The notes beneath the pieces were generated by a model. The model made no database searches and was not told the origin of the DNA. It saw nothing but the letters and a program-made list of their open reading frames with translations. Positions 1-8,510 of a DNA stretch of 39,648 nt are shown one piece after another. The position numbers were made by a program, and so were the translations under genes. This DNA is from a virus, in the IMG/VR virus record IMGVR_UViG_3300028678_000166, positions 1 to 39,648 of that record. One strand, given 5' to 3'. Numbering within the stretch: position 1 is the stretch's first letter; every line of letters starts with the position of its first letter.

Positions 1-315
1 AGTTTCATTGACTTTGAATTTAACATAGTCTCCACGTTTAATCTGATTAGGATATACTTGCAATTTTTCTTCCATTTCAGTATCAGCAGTTTGTTTTCTT
101 GATATGTCAATTACTCCTTTGATTGGAGCTTCTAAGTTATTTATAAATACATCTTTTGCATCGATTGAATTTATTAATACATCAAATCTATATATTGCAT
201 GTTCTCTAGCGTTATTATAGTCTTGTGTAATTCCAGAAATGAGTGATTCTTTGCTTGTTTGATTATTAGAAACTTTGTTTATAGTTCTATAATATTTTAA
301 ATCTTCTTTATTCAT
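1..315 (-). CDS. Putative virion (head-tail or neck) protein, C-terminus cut by the window edge
   Basis: An open frame of 105 codons runs from an ATG at 315 off the left edge, so only the N-terminus is visible. It begins MNKEDLKYYRTINK and contains a beta-rich stretch (residues about 40-105). I do not recognise a family. It starts two bases after the TGA of the preceding gene, so it is probably translationally coupled, and its position after the capsid and connector-like genes suggests a head-completion or tail-joining protein. That role is inference from gene order only. Confidence 0.6.
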   Translation of the reverse strand, partial: MNKEDLKYYRTINKVSNNQTSKESLISGITQDYNNAREHAIYRFDVLINSIDAKDVFINNLEAPIKGVIDISRKQTADTEMEEKLQVYPNQIKRGDYVKFKVNET

Positions 316-316
316 A

Positions 317-787
317 TCAATATGCCAATAAATGACCACCAGTTTTTCTATTCTTACTGTTATAGCTAACAACTTTTTTATCAAATTGTATTTGTCTATA
401 TTCAGCAACTTTTAAATAGGTAGTCCTTTCTGTATTAGAATTGGGCATTTTAATATCATCTCCAAAGTATTCTTGATATTTTTTCAACCTGACTATTCCT
501 TCATCAAACATTTTAATAACCATACAATCACTAATTAAATCCTTTTCCAATGGAACTAACTCAAAATTAAATGTTTCTAAATCATCATTTTTATCTAAAA
601 AATCTACATTTTGAGAGATGGAAACAACTAATTGCAAGTCACTTACTGCATCTTCTAATAAACCCATTTCTCTTCTATTTGTAATTTCTATAAATTCTTC
701 TTCTGTAACATTTTCATAACAAAAGAAATCTTTGTATTCTTTTATTTTACGTTCAAATCTATCTATTACTTCTGAATAAGGCGTCAA
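317..787 (-). CDS. Putative head-tail connector (neck) protein
   Basis: 156 aa. The likely start is TTG at 787, preceded by AAAGGAATG about nine bases upstream; no better ATG lies in frame. The protein is helical and charged, with an aromatic-rich N-terminus (residues 10-30) and a basic C-terminus. It has no motif I can name. It lies between the capsid group and the partial gene at 1-315, where tailed phages usually encode the gp6-like adaptor, hence the tentative call. Its TGA stop lies two bases from the next ATG, implying coupling. Confidence 0.6.
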   Translation of the reverse strand: MTPYSEVIDRFERKIKEYKDFFCYENVTEEEFIEITNRREMGLLEDAVSDLQLVVSISQNVDFLDKNDDLETFNFELVPLEKDLISDCMVIKMFDEGIVRLKKYQEYFGDDIKMPNSNTERTTYLKVAEYRQIQFDKKVVSYNSKNRKTGGHLLAY

Positions 788-841
788 TATTAATCATTCC
801 TTTCTATAATTCATTAAAGGAAGATTTATATATCTCCCTTA

Positions 842-1453
842 TTATTTCTTAGTTGTAGTAGTTTTCTTAGTTGTTGTTTTTGTTACAATAGGTTCTTGAA
901 TATCTTCAACATTTTCTTCATTTGGAGCTACTGCTAATTCGATATTTTCAGTTGCGTCAACTTCTAATTCTGATTTTCTTATACCTTCAGCAATTTCTTC
1001 TTTTCTTGCTCTTATATATAATTCCACTTTTTCGGCAATAAGATATTTGTTAGTATTTTTCAAATAAACTAATAATGATAAGAAAGAGTCTATTGTTGAC
1101 ATTTTATCTATTTGAGTTATCTTTGTTAATATTGTGTCATTAGGTTGTAGGATCATTCTTTCTATTTCATCTCTTGAATAAGAGTTTTTGTCTTTATTAA
1201 CGTCTATTCTTAATTGTTTATAGGCTTGGTCTTCAATATTTGGTGAGAATCTAATAGCTTGATTCTTGAAGTTTTCTGATTTCATATTAGCTTTCATAAT
1301 ATCTTTCCATAGTACAGATACATAATATGGTTCTCCATCAATCTTAGGAGGTAATTCATATCCTGCGTCTAAAGGATTTTCACTTGCTATAAATGTTTTA
1401 TAATCATAATCGTGGTATACATCCACATAGTCTATTTCTTTTATCATTTCCAT
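842..1453 (-). CDS. Phage structural-module protein of unknown function with Thr/Lys-rich tail
   Basis: 203 aa, ATG start behind AAGGAGAG. The body (residues 1-150) is mixed alpha/beta and acidic. The last 15 residues are a low-complexity Thr/Lys tail (TKTTTKKTTTTKK), typical of capsid-surface or assembly proteins but not diagnostic. It lies directly downstream of the major capsid gene in the same orientation and is probably part of the virion operon. No family is recognised. Confidence 0.7.
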   Translation of the reverse strand: MEMIKEIDYVDVYHDYDYKTFIASENPLDAGYELPPKIDGEPYYVSVLWKDIMKANMKSENFKNQAIRFSPNIEDQAYKQLRIDVNKDKNSYSRDEIERMILQPNDTILTKITQIDKMSTIDSFLSLLVYLKNTNKYLIAEKVELYIRARKEEIAEGIRKSELEVDATENIELAVAPNEENVEDIQEPIVTKTTTKKTTTTKK

Positions 1454-1532
1454 AATTATCTCTCCTTGAATTTTATATTATTTATTTTATTAAGAAAGGG
1501 CATGTAAATTAATACACACCCTAATGTTATAA

Positions 1533-2573
1533 CTAAGAAATAGTTATTTTTGAAATGTATTGAGTATCAGTTACACAAATTCCAAATTCAACTCCAGAGA
1601 ATTTGAATGAAATCTTTTCACCATTGTTTTCTTCAGTAGTTCTAGTAAACATTTGTCCTTTTGTATACATTTCTCCAATTGTTCCTGAAAAACCAAATAC
1701 TCTATTTTCTGGTAATAATGTTTGATCGTCTCCTGTTTTCTTACCTTTTAATACTGGAACTAACTTACAACCATTTAATACTTGTAGTAATGATAAATCA
1801 TTTAATGTTCCTTTCATTGTTTCAGAATAGAAATCAGCACCGATGGCTCTGCACATTTCTCTTATTCTGTTAGATAATCCAACAATTAATGGTTCTTTAC
1901 CTGTAACTGCATTATCATATGTATAATCAGTTAAGCTTTGAGTAGCACCAGCAGTCCATGCACCAGTAACACCAAATACTTGAGTTCCACCAGTGATTAA
2001 TTTATCTACATAGCTTAATATTGCTTTAAATTTTTGTTTGTCAAATTCTTCAATAGCATACATAGCTAAAGTTGCTACTCCAACTGCACCGTCTCTTCTT
2101 AAATTAGACATTGGGATTTCAGTTTCGATTTGTAAAACTGTTTCCATTGTGTTTCCTTCTGCTACATCTAGGTAAGATTTATCTACGTTACCTGTTCTGT
2201 TAGCAACTTGTCTTGCAACTAATGTATTCTTTGGTGATTTTCTAATTCTAACCATATCAAATTCGCCATAAGAACCCTTATCTGTTAAGAATTGAGTTAA
2301 TACTTCATTTGGTACTTCAAATATAATTGGTTCAATTATATCTACAACTATTTGTGCAATACTTTCTCTAGCTTCTGTTTTACCATATTTCCAAGCATCA
2401 TTTACCATTGTATTAACTACTTGTGAAAATGCTTCTTCGTCTTCTGATAATACTATATCCTTTTCTCTTAATACATTTTTAGAATATACATTTTTAGCCC
2501 ATTGATATGCTTCTCCACTTTTAAATCTTTTTACTACTTCTTCTTCGCTTAATTCTATGTTTCTGTTTATCAT
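1533..2573 (-). CDS. Major capsid protein (putative, HK97-like)
   Basis: 346 aa, ATG start with a GAAGGAAT ribosome site. It has the length and layout expected of an HK97-fold capsid protein: helical N-terminus (residues 1-60, possible delta-like region), central beta-rich domain, a Gly/Ala-rich stretch around 195-215 (GGTQVFGVTGAWTAGAT) and a C-terminal beta segment. It follows the protease/scaffold and decoration genes in the canonical order portal, protease-scaffold, decoration, capsid. Identification rests on order, size and composition rather than a motif. It has the same leader type (AAAGAAAGAAGGAATATTAAT) as the decoration gene, consistent with high-level expression. Confidence 0.75.
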   Translation of the reverse strand: MINRNIELSEEEVVKRFKSGEAYQWAKNVYSKNVLREKDIVLSEDEEAFSQVVNTMVNDAWKYGKTEARESIAQIVVDIIEPIIFEVPNEVLTQFLTDKGSYGEFDMVRIRKSPKNTLVARQVANRTGNVDKSYLDVAEGNTMETVLQIETEIPMSNLRRDGAVGVATLAMYAIEEFDKQKFKAILSYVDKLITGGTQVFGVTGAWTAGATQSLTDYTYDNAVTGKEPLIVGLSNRIREMCRAIGADFYSETMKGTLNDLSLLQVLNGCKLVPVLKGKKTGDDQTLLPENRVFGFSGTIGEMYTKGQMFTRTTEENNGEKISFKFSGVEFGICVTDTQYISKITIS

Positions 2574-2608
2574 AATTAATATTCCTTCTTTCTTTTATTA
2601 TTTTTTTA

Positions 2609-3070
2609 TTAAACTAATCTAAATCCTAATAATTTGTGTCCATTGTCATAAATCCAACCAAGGCTATAAAAAGCAGAACCAGTAGTTCCTTTTGCTAATT
2701 CTCCATTTACAACAGTTAATAAAGAACCTTCAACCACATCAGCATCAACTAATGCAGAAGCAAATAATTCTGTTGCATATCTTTCTCCTTTTTGAATTGT
2801 TTCAACTCCAGCGTATGCACCTGTTAAAACAAGATCTTGAGAAGTAGAATAATCTGAAACTGGCATACCCATTGCTACATCTACATCAACAACTACATCT
2901 CTTGTTAAAATTCCTACAACATTTGCGTCTGCAACTGCTTTTATCAATGTTGTGATTTTATTAGTGGCATCATAACTCTCGTTTACGAATGTCCCCCTTT
3001 TCATATCAACCTTTACTGTGTTTTGAGCATTAAATACTTTTCCTGAGTTTACTTGTAATCTTCTATACAT
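2609..3070 (-). CDS. Putative head decoration or stabilisation protein
   Basis: 153 aa, beta-rich, almost free of Cys and His, with many Val/Gly/Ala/Thr residues, for example VVGILTRDVVVDVDVAMG (residues about 51-68). This resembles the small beta-sandwich decoration proteins (gpD or DUF2190 type) encoded between protease-scaffold and capsid genes. The ATG at 3070 is preceded by GAAGGAATATTAAT, the same leader as the capsid gene. The function is inferred from composition and location. Confidence 0.65.
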   Translation of the reverse strand: MYRRLQVNSGKVFNAQNTVKVDMKRGTFVNESYDATNKITTLIKAVADANVVGILTRDVVVDVDVAMGMPVSDYSTSQDLVLTGAYAGVETIQKGERYATELFASALVDADVVEGSLLTVVNGELAKGTTGSAFYSLGWIYDNGHKLLGFRLV

Positions 3071-3128
3071 ATTAATATTCCTTCTTTCTTTTATTATTTT
3101 AATTTATTATTTAATTAATTTAAATTAA

Positions 3129-3942
3129 TTATCTTTTAATATTTCTTCTAGCATAATTTAATAATGCAGAACTTGAATTTTCATACTTATAGTTTGTATT
3201 TGCGTTTAAATCAGTAGAAACTTCTACTTCTTTTTCACTTGTTTCAACTTCTGCTTTTTCTTCTTTAGTAGTTATTTCTACTTTTGAAGCTTGTTCAACA
3301 ACTCTTTCAGCTATTAGACATTTAATTTGTTTTTCGTCTAAATTTGAAATTGCTTCTTTAATTGCTTCTGAATTCTCAATATCTTCTTCTGTAAAATATT
3401 TACTAGATAAAGCCATTTTCTTTAAGTTTTCTTTTTTTTCTGCAATTTCGGCTTCTAATTTCTTTGCATCAGCTTCAGCCTTTTCAATTCTAAGTGGTTC
3501 TAATTCAGCTATAGCCTTTTCTTTTTCTGCAATAGTTTCTTGTTGACTTGTAATTGTCTCACCAAGTTTCACAATTTCATCTATTTTTGTAGAAAGTTCC
3601 TCGTTCTTAGTTGATAATTCATCATTAACACCATTTAATTGTGCTTGAATTTCTTGAATTTGTTCATCAATTTGAACTGATGGAACAAAAGTCATTTTAA
3701 CTGGTGTTTGGCTTGTAATAGATATACTTTCATCTGAATTAACAGTGTAAGCATATTCTATAAAGTCATCTTCGCTCTCTGCATTCCAATCATACCCTAC
3801 TGCTCTAAATTCATACGGATATACTCTTGATATGCAAATCCATTTGTTTGTGTCTATTGAATTAATAGCAACTCTTAATTTATCATATAAATCATTTGTT
3901 GTTATAGATGACACTTCTGTTTTGTTTTTATTTTCTGCCATA
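3129..3942 (-). promoter_or_regulatory. Probable internal translation start for a scaffold-only product
   Basis: Inside the protease/scaffold gene, GGAGGAATTGTCGAT precedes an in-frame ATG at 3942. This would give a separate protein of about 271 aa containing the middle domain, coiled coil and tail. Nested scaffold genes inside protease genes are well known in tailed phages (for example lambda C/Nu3). The strong Shine-Dalgarno is seen in the sequence; use of the start is inferred. Confidence 0.5.
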
Positions 3943-4712
3943 TCGACAATTCCTCCTTTTTCTTCTATGTTTTCGTTTAATTTATTTTCAACTGATTTTT
4001 CATCAGACTGAATGCTTGTTTCTATGTTTTCTTGGTTCTCTGATATTTGTTCAAAACTATTGATTTCACTTAAATCGTTTATAAATGCTTCTGCAAATTC
4101 GTCTTCTTGTTGTGTTTCTTCGGCAACTTCTAACATACCACTACAATCATATGCAGGACTTGTATATTTAGAAAGCAACGCATGTCCTATAAAAATACCA
4201 TCGTTAATAACTTTAACTTGTTTTCCACCTATTGCATTTATATTACTATTTACAATTGATATTTCCCAAGATGTATTTAATGGTTCATCACTATCAAATC
4301 TATCTTGTATTATTTTGCAACAATTTTCAAACCTACGCCAAACTCTACAATTAGCTGTAATATATTCTACCTCATCAATAGTTTCAATTTGAACAGTATC
4401 AAATACTCCAAAGGCATCAGTTCCAAACTTTAATTTTTCTTGAAGTTGTCCATTAATTAACTCATAAACTTTTTTTGCTTGATGTGAAGTAAAATCCAAC
4501 TCATCATCCTTATTTGGTTTTATTAATCCAACTAGTGGCTTCATTACTAAAGTATTTAACCAATTTTCTATAGTATCTCTATTTAACATTACATTATTTC
4601 TATTGGGATCAAAATTACATATAATGAATTTTACATTCATATATGAATCATCTTGAGATTCTGATATTTCTATTTTGTTATTACTATATAAAATTATTTT
4701 ATCTTCGTCCAA
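3129..4712 (-). CDS. Putative prohead protease fused to scaffold (XkdF-like N-terminus)
   Basis: 527 aa. The start is TTG at 4712, seven bases after AAGGTGGTG. Residues 1-200 form a globular domain with candidate protease features (FTSHQ near residue 75 and the IGHALLSKYTSPAY segment near 180), similar to XkdF-type phage head proteases. An acidic linker follows (200-250), then a small middle domain (about 265-345), a long Glu/Lys coiled coil (about 350-440) typical of scaffolding, and an acidic tail. An internal Met near residue 256 (GGIVDMAENKNK) has GGAGGAAT upstream, so a shorter scaffold-plus-tail product could be made from an internal start. Catalytic residues are not certain. Confidence 0.65.
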   Translation of the reverse strand: MDEDKIILYSNNKIEISESQDDSYMNVKFIICNFDPNRNNVMLNRDTIENWLNTLVMKPLVGLIKPNKDDELDFTSHQAKKVYELINGQLQEKLKFGTDAFGVFDTVQIETIDEVEYITANCRVWRRFENCCKIIQDRFDSDEPLNTSWEISIVNSNINAIGGKQVKVINDGIFIGHALLSKYTSPAYDCSGMLEVAEETQQEDEFAEAFINDLSEINSFEQISENQENIETSIQSDEKSVENKLNENIEEKGGIVDMAENKNKTEVSSITTNDLYDKLRVAINSIDTNKWICISRVYPYEFRAVGYDWNAESEDDFIEYAYTVNSDESISITSQTPVKMTFVPSVQIDEQIQEIQAQLNGVNDELSTKNEELSTKIDEIVKLGETITSQQETIAEKEKAIAELEPLRIEKAEADAKKLEAEIAEKKENLKKMALSSKYFTEEDIENSEAIKEAISNLDEKQIKCLIAERVVEQASKVEITTKEEKAEVETSEKEVEVSTDLNANTNYKYENSSSALLNYARRNIKR

Positions 4713-4733
4713 TCTATATCACCACCTTTCAAA

Positions 4734-6482
4734 TCATACTTTTAATGCTTCTTTTCGTGATTGATCTGATTCTTGCTTATCTATATTTTCATTTTTTTTA
4801 CTATTATTCTTATTGGTATTAGAATCTAGATTATTATGTGTTACCGTGTCTCCGTCTTTTCCCGATGTTGTGAAAGATGTTATATGAGGACTCATAATAT
4901 CATCAGTAGTCATTTCTACGCCATCTATTGTTACTTTATTTTCTTTTACACGTTTATTAATTTCAATTTCAGGATTTAATCCTAGCATTGTCAAAATAGT
5001 ATCGTAGCTTAATCCAATTTTTGAGTACATAGTTTCTACTAACCTTAATAATGTTTCTAAATCCAGCAACTTAGTAGATTCAATAGTTATAGTAGGTGAA
5101 TATTCCAAAGGAAAACCATTTTCTTCACATACCAACTGATAGTATTTATTAAGGATTGGTTCTAAACTCTTAGTTATTCTATTAACCATTTTTAATAGTT
5201 CGTCATAGTTTATTTTAGTAGTTGTTATAGATTTAGAACCTTCTGAACTAATAAATGATATTCCTAATGCTTCTAATATTCTTAACTTATAACCTGATTT
5301 AGTTTTTTCATCAGTCAACTCAGTTTTAGGTTCAATCAATTTTAAATCTTGTACTTGTGGGTCAGCAGTATATATAATAGTATCTTTTGACATAGCTTCA
5401 AGTAAACTCACATGTGCATGACCTATCATATTAATGGCATTTGGCTTTTCCATTAATTCTTTTTCAGTTAATTGCAAATAAATCTTTTTAGTCTTTTGAA
5501 TTAATACTTTTTGGTCACTTTTATCAACCGTTTCCAACATTAATTGAGGTTGTAGTGCTTTAAATATAGGTGTTAATCCATATAGCCCTTTTAAATTATT
5601 TATCCTATTTAATCCTATTTTTTGTGGATTTAATAAAGCATATTGGTCTTTCCCTTTATAAGCGTCATATATTTCAGTAGGATAACATTTTTTAACTTCG
5701 TCTTCTATTGTTTTTTCAATATCAATAAGTTTATTTGTTTTTAATCTTCCATATTTTGTTCTACTCTCTTGTAACCTTGATGATAATTCAGTAACATTAA
5801 AAGACACTACTGGGTCGTCATCAATTCTCATTGGTGTGATTTCAGTAATATCCATTGGATAATTTACTATAGAATAACCATTTTCACTATCACCCATTAA
5901 ATAGAATATAAAATTACCTTCTGTATATGTAATAACTGCATTATCGGCTATTAACTTAGGTATATTAATTTGTTTATTAAACTTTTCTATTACTACTTTT
6001 AATTCGTCTTCCATTTTTTGTTCTTTTTTTAGTTTAGTACCTTTTTTACTGCTAGGAGATGGATAATCAATTTTGTAATTTATGTTTATATTATTTTCTA
6101 TAGTTTCAACCACTCTACCAATTAAATCTTCTTTGTTTATGTAATATTTAACTATTCCGTTTATTTTCTTTATTTTATCTATACTAGTTTGAGTGTTCTG
6201 TGCTAATGAGGATAATTCGTCCATAGTTGTAACATAAGATGATGTATTTTTATCTAATACAGTACTATAAATATTACTTAATCTTTGTGCATCATATGTA
6301 GCTTGTTGTATGTAGTTTGGATCAAAATAATCTTTAGTAGTAGATGTTTCTATATCTGATAAGATGTAATTCCCACCGATATTAGACACTTGTTTTGTTT
6401 CGCCTTCTGATAGAACTGGTATAGTTAAATCTATCTTTTGTAGTTGAGGGATTGGGATTTCTGTAGATTGTTTTTTTGTCAA
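4734..6482 (-). CDS. Phage portal protein (putative)
   Basis: 582 aa. The TTG start at 6482 sits seven bases after GGAGGAATC. The size, the position between large terminase and protease/scaffold, and the layout fit a portal: an N-terminal helical arm, a central alpha/beta wing region with the VITYTEGNFIFYLMG segment, then the EALGISFIS to LEPILNKYYQLVCEENG region and an ALGL/MLGLNPE-type C-terminal helix. The last 50 residues are polar and low complexity. Its stop lies 22 bases before the TTG of the next gene. It is SPbeta YonE-like by gene order, as far as I recall. Confidence 0.8.
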   Translation of the reverse strand: MTKKQSTEIPIPQLQKIDLTIPVLSEGETKQVSNIGGNYILSDIETSTTKDYFDPNYIQQATYDAQRLSNIYSTVLDKNTSSYVTTMDELSSLAQNTQTSIDKIKKINGIVKYYINKEDLIGRVVETIENNININYKIDYPSPSSKKGTKLKKEQKMEDELKVVIEKFNKQINIPKLIADNAVITYTEGNFIFYLMGDSENGYSIVNYPMDITEITPMRIDDDPVVSFNVTELSSRLQESRTKYGRLKTNKLIDIEKTIEDEVKKCYPTEIYDAYKGKDQYALLNPQKIGLNRINNLKGLYGLTPIFKALQPQLMLETVDKSDQKVLIQKTKKIYLQLTEKELMEKPNAINMIGHAHVSLLEAMSKDTIIYTADPQVQDLKLIEPKTELTDEKTKSGYKLRILEALGISFISSEGSKSITTTKINYDELLKMVNRITKSLEPILNKYYQLVCEENGFPLEYSPTITIESTKLLDLETLLRLVETMYSKIGLSYDTILTMLGLNPEIEINKRVKENKVTIDGVEMTTDDIMSPHITSFTTSGKDGDTVTHNNLDSNTNKNNSKKNENIDKQESDQSRKEALKV

Positions 6483-8070
6483 TCGGATTCCTCCTTTCTT
6501 GCTTTAATTATATAGAATTGAAATTTACTGATGAAACAAATGTTGGTGCTGTTGACCAATCAACTTGTGGTGCTTGCTTATTAACTATTCCGTCACGTCT
6601 AAGGTTTTTTAAATGCCAAGCTAACATTACCATTGTGTAAGCTCTATCATCATGCATTTTACTCTTTTTATCAGGAGGCAGTTCATATTTATAATTTATA
6701 TCATCACCTTGTCTTCTTATTGCAATTAATTCTTCTTTTGCGTTATCAATTTGCTTTAATGCCAATTCTTCGTCCCAAGATAGATTGTATTGTTTATAAT
6801 CTATTGATTTTACCTTTTTCTTTTCATTCGTATCCTCATCAATTTCTTCAATCTCTTTTCCTTCCTGTGGTAGACTTAAGTACCCTTTCATATCATAATT
6901 ATCTGTAAATTCAATTAGTCCTAAATTTAATAATTCTACAAAATCATCATACATTTCTGTTTTATATTTTTTAGGTGATACTAATTTTAATTTTCCTACT
7001 GCATTCGGATAAGAATTTACATGTTCAGCACAGGCTTCTTTATCAATTAATCCCCTATGTTTATTTCCTTGTTCATCTTCCCAGTCGTCCATAAAATAAT
7101 CTGCGATTATCGGACCACCACCTCCTGAACCAGCATCAACTAGTAAACAATCTATATTCTCATAATCAGCCTTGCCTTTTCCGTTATAATTTATTAGCAT
7201 TTGTTTTATCTCTTTAATTTGTTCTGGCGTTCTCATTGGAGTTTTTTTCTTTTTCCCTAAATCCACAAGACTTACACAGTTTTGAATTATTAATTTCCAT
7301 CCAACTTGTTCATCATATATATATTCTCCTACTGATGTCGCTGAATTATCATAATCATGTGCTGGATCATATGAAATTGCAATGTGTCTTTTTATATTTC
7401 CTTCATTAATTAATAATGGTTTTCTAACTGATGAATTTTTCATAATTACTGCACGTTTTATAGGTTGTTTATTTCCACCATCAGCATCAAAACGATTAAA
7501 ATATTCTCGATTTGCTTTCTCTGAGTTTGACCTTATTTCATCATCAACTTTAGATTGTGATAACAATGGTATATTTAATTTTTTACCTTTTAATGTAGCT
7601 CCTATTATAACCTCACAATTTAAGTCAGCTACAAAATGGTCTTTACTTCCTGCAAACATTAACTTTGCCCACTCTTTATATAATGTATAAAATGCAGAAT
7701 CCGTACTACTAGCAGATGAACAAAACAATAATTGATTAGGAATATTCATCGGTATAGTTTCGGTGTTTATACCACCACCTAACTTAAACGACGAATCCTG
7801 TGTACAAAATGATTTTGTAACTGAAATATAGTTTTCACTTATGAAACCACTTTCATCATACAAATTTAAATTTGATCTTTTCCCTCTAATATTATCTTCT
7901 TCCCCAGAAACAGTAGTAACTTGACTGTTGTTAAATAGCTTACATCTAAATCCTTGAGGAGAGTGAACAAATCCATCATGGTTAGCACTTGCAGAAACTT
8001 CTCCTAAAAATATATCTGTTAATCCACAAAAAGATTCTATTTGTTTTTTTGCTATTGACTCCATTTTAAG

Positions 8071-8079
8071 TTGTCAAAG
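8071..8079 (-). other. In-frame TGA with flanking CTT codons in large terminase
   Basis: The minus strand reads GAT ACC TTT CTT TGA CAA CTT AAA ATG. The expected protein is DTF-L-KME; the extra TGA CAA plus one CTT separates two identical Leu codons. A hop from the first CTT to the second would restore the family sequence exactly. A 9-base insertion flanked by a 3-base duplication explains it equally well. Confidence 0.8.
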
Positions 8080-8184
8080 AAAGGTATCTTGGCTTTGACT
8101 TGCGGTTAATGAAAGTATAAAGCTTTGAAAGTTTGGAAATAACATCATTTTTGTCATTATAAATGGAGAACTTAAAGTTGATTT

Positions 8185-8189
8185 ACTCA
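8185..8189 (-). other. Five-base TGAGT interruption inside Walker A of large terminase
   Basis: The minus strand reads CGT AAT GGA GGC, then TGAGT, then AAA TCA ACT. Without the five bases the product is RNGGKST, a standard terminase P-loop. As it stands, Gly is followed by a stop, and the lysine codon is in another frame. The same heptamer, CTGAGTA, occurs at the interruption in the MBL RNase gene at 19397-19403. Confidence 0.85.
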
Positions 8190-8402
8190 GCCTCCATTAC
8201 GAGACATCAACCATAATGCAAATTGTTTGCTCCATGATTCTTGAAATGTATATTTTTGATAATCCATAAGTTCAAGTCCCAACACTAATTCTGCGAACTT
8301 TACAGGATTTCTTCTTCCCCATACAAGTATTTCATTGTATTTTAAATAACCTTCTAACTTTTTTTGAGTCAAATTACCTTTATTTATAATTGTGATACCC
8401 AT

Positions 8403-8510
8403 AATGAATTTAATTCACCTCCTTCTTATATCAATAAAGTTTGCTTAAACGCAACAAAAGACATGTTACCATGCCTTCAGTTATTGAAACATATTTTTTT
8501 ATTTAAATGC
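8403..8510 (-). terminator. Leader of large terminase with hairpin and T-rich tract
   Basis: Read on the minus strand, a CATG-GTAA-CATG hairpin is followed by TCTTTTGTTG, then AGGAGGTGAATT ahead of the terminase start. A similar TCTTTTGTTG tail follows the hairpin at 12130-12176. It may act as a weak terminator or attenuator between the small and large terminase genes. No other coding is seen here. Confidence 0.35.

Larger units (their letters stand above)
6508..8402 (-). pseudogene. Terminase large subunit, reading frame interrupted twice
   Basis: DNA-packaging motor: ATPase plus RNase-H-like nuclease. The N-terminal piece (8187-8402, 71 aa) ends MSRNGG then TGA in the middle of the Walker A motif. 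Five bases later the frame resumes KSTLSSPFIM and runs to an in-frame TGA at 8074-8076. After it comes a 518-codon open frame (6508-8064 counted from an internal ATG) carrying Walker B (LNLYDES), the nuclease acidic residues (SYDPAHD, LLVDAGSGGGG, HDDRAY) and a normal C-terminus. Removing five and nine bases gives one continuous family-like protein of about 627 aa. The N-terminal start is ATG at 8402 behind AGGAGGTGAATTAAATTCATT. It is either a decayed gene or recoded; see the findings. It is SPbeta YonF-like by position. Confidence 0.85.

Noticed and set aside
6508-8402. Group I intron or intein in the large terminase
   Set aside because: The sequence between the two breaks is entirely terminase coding; only five and nine extra bases are present, far too few for an intron or intein.
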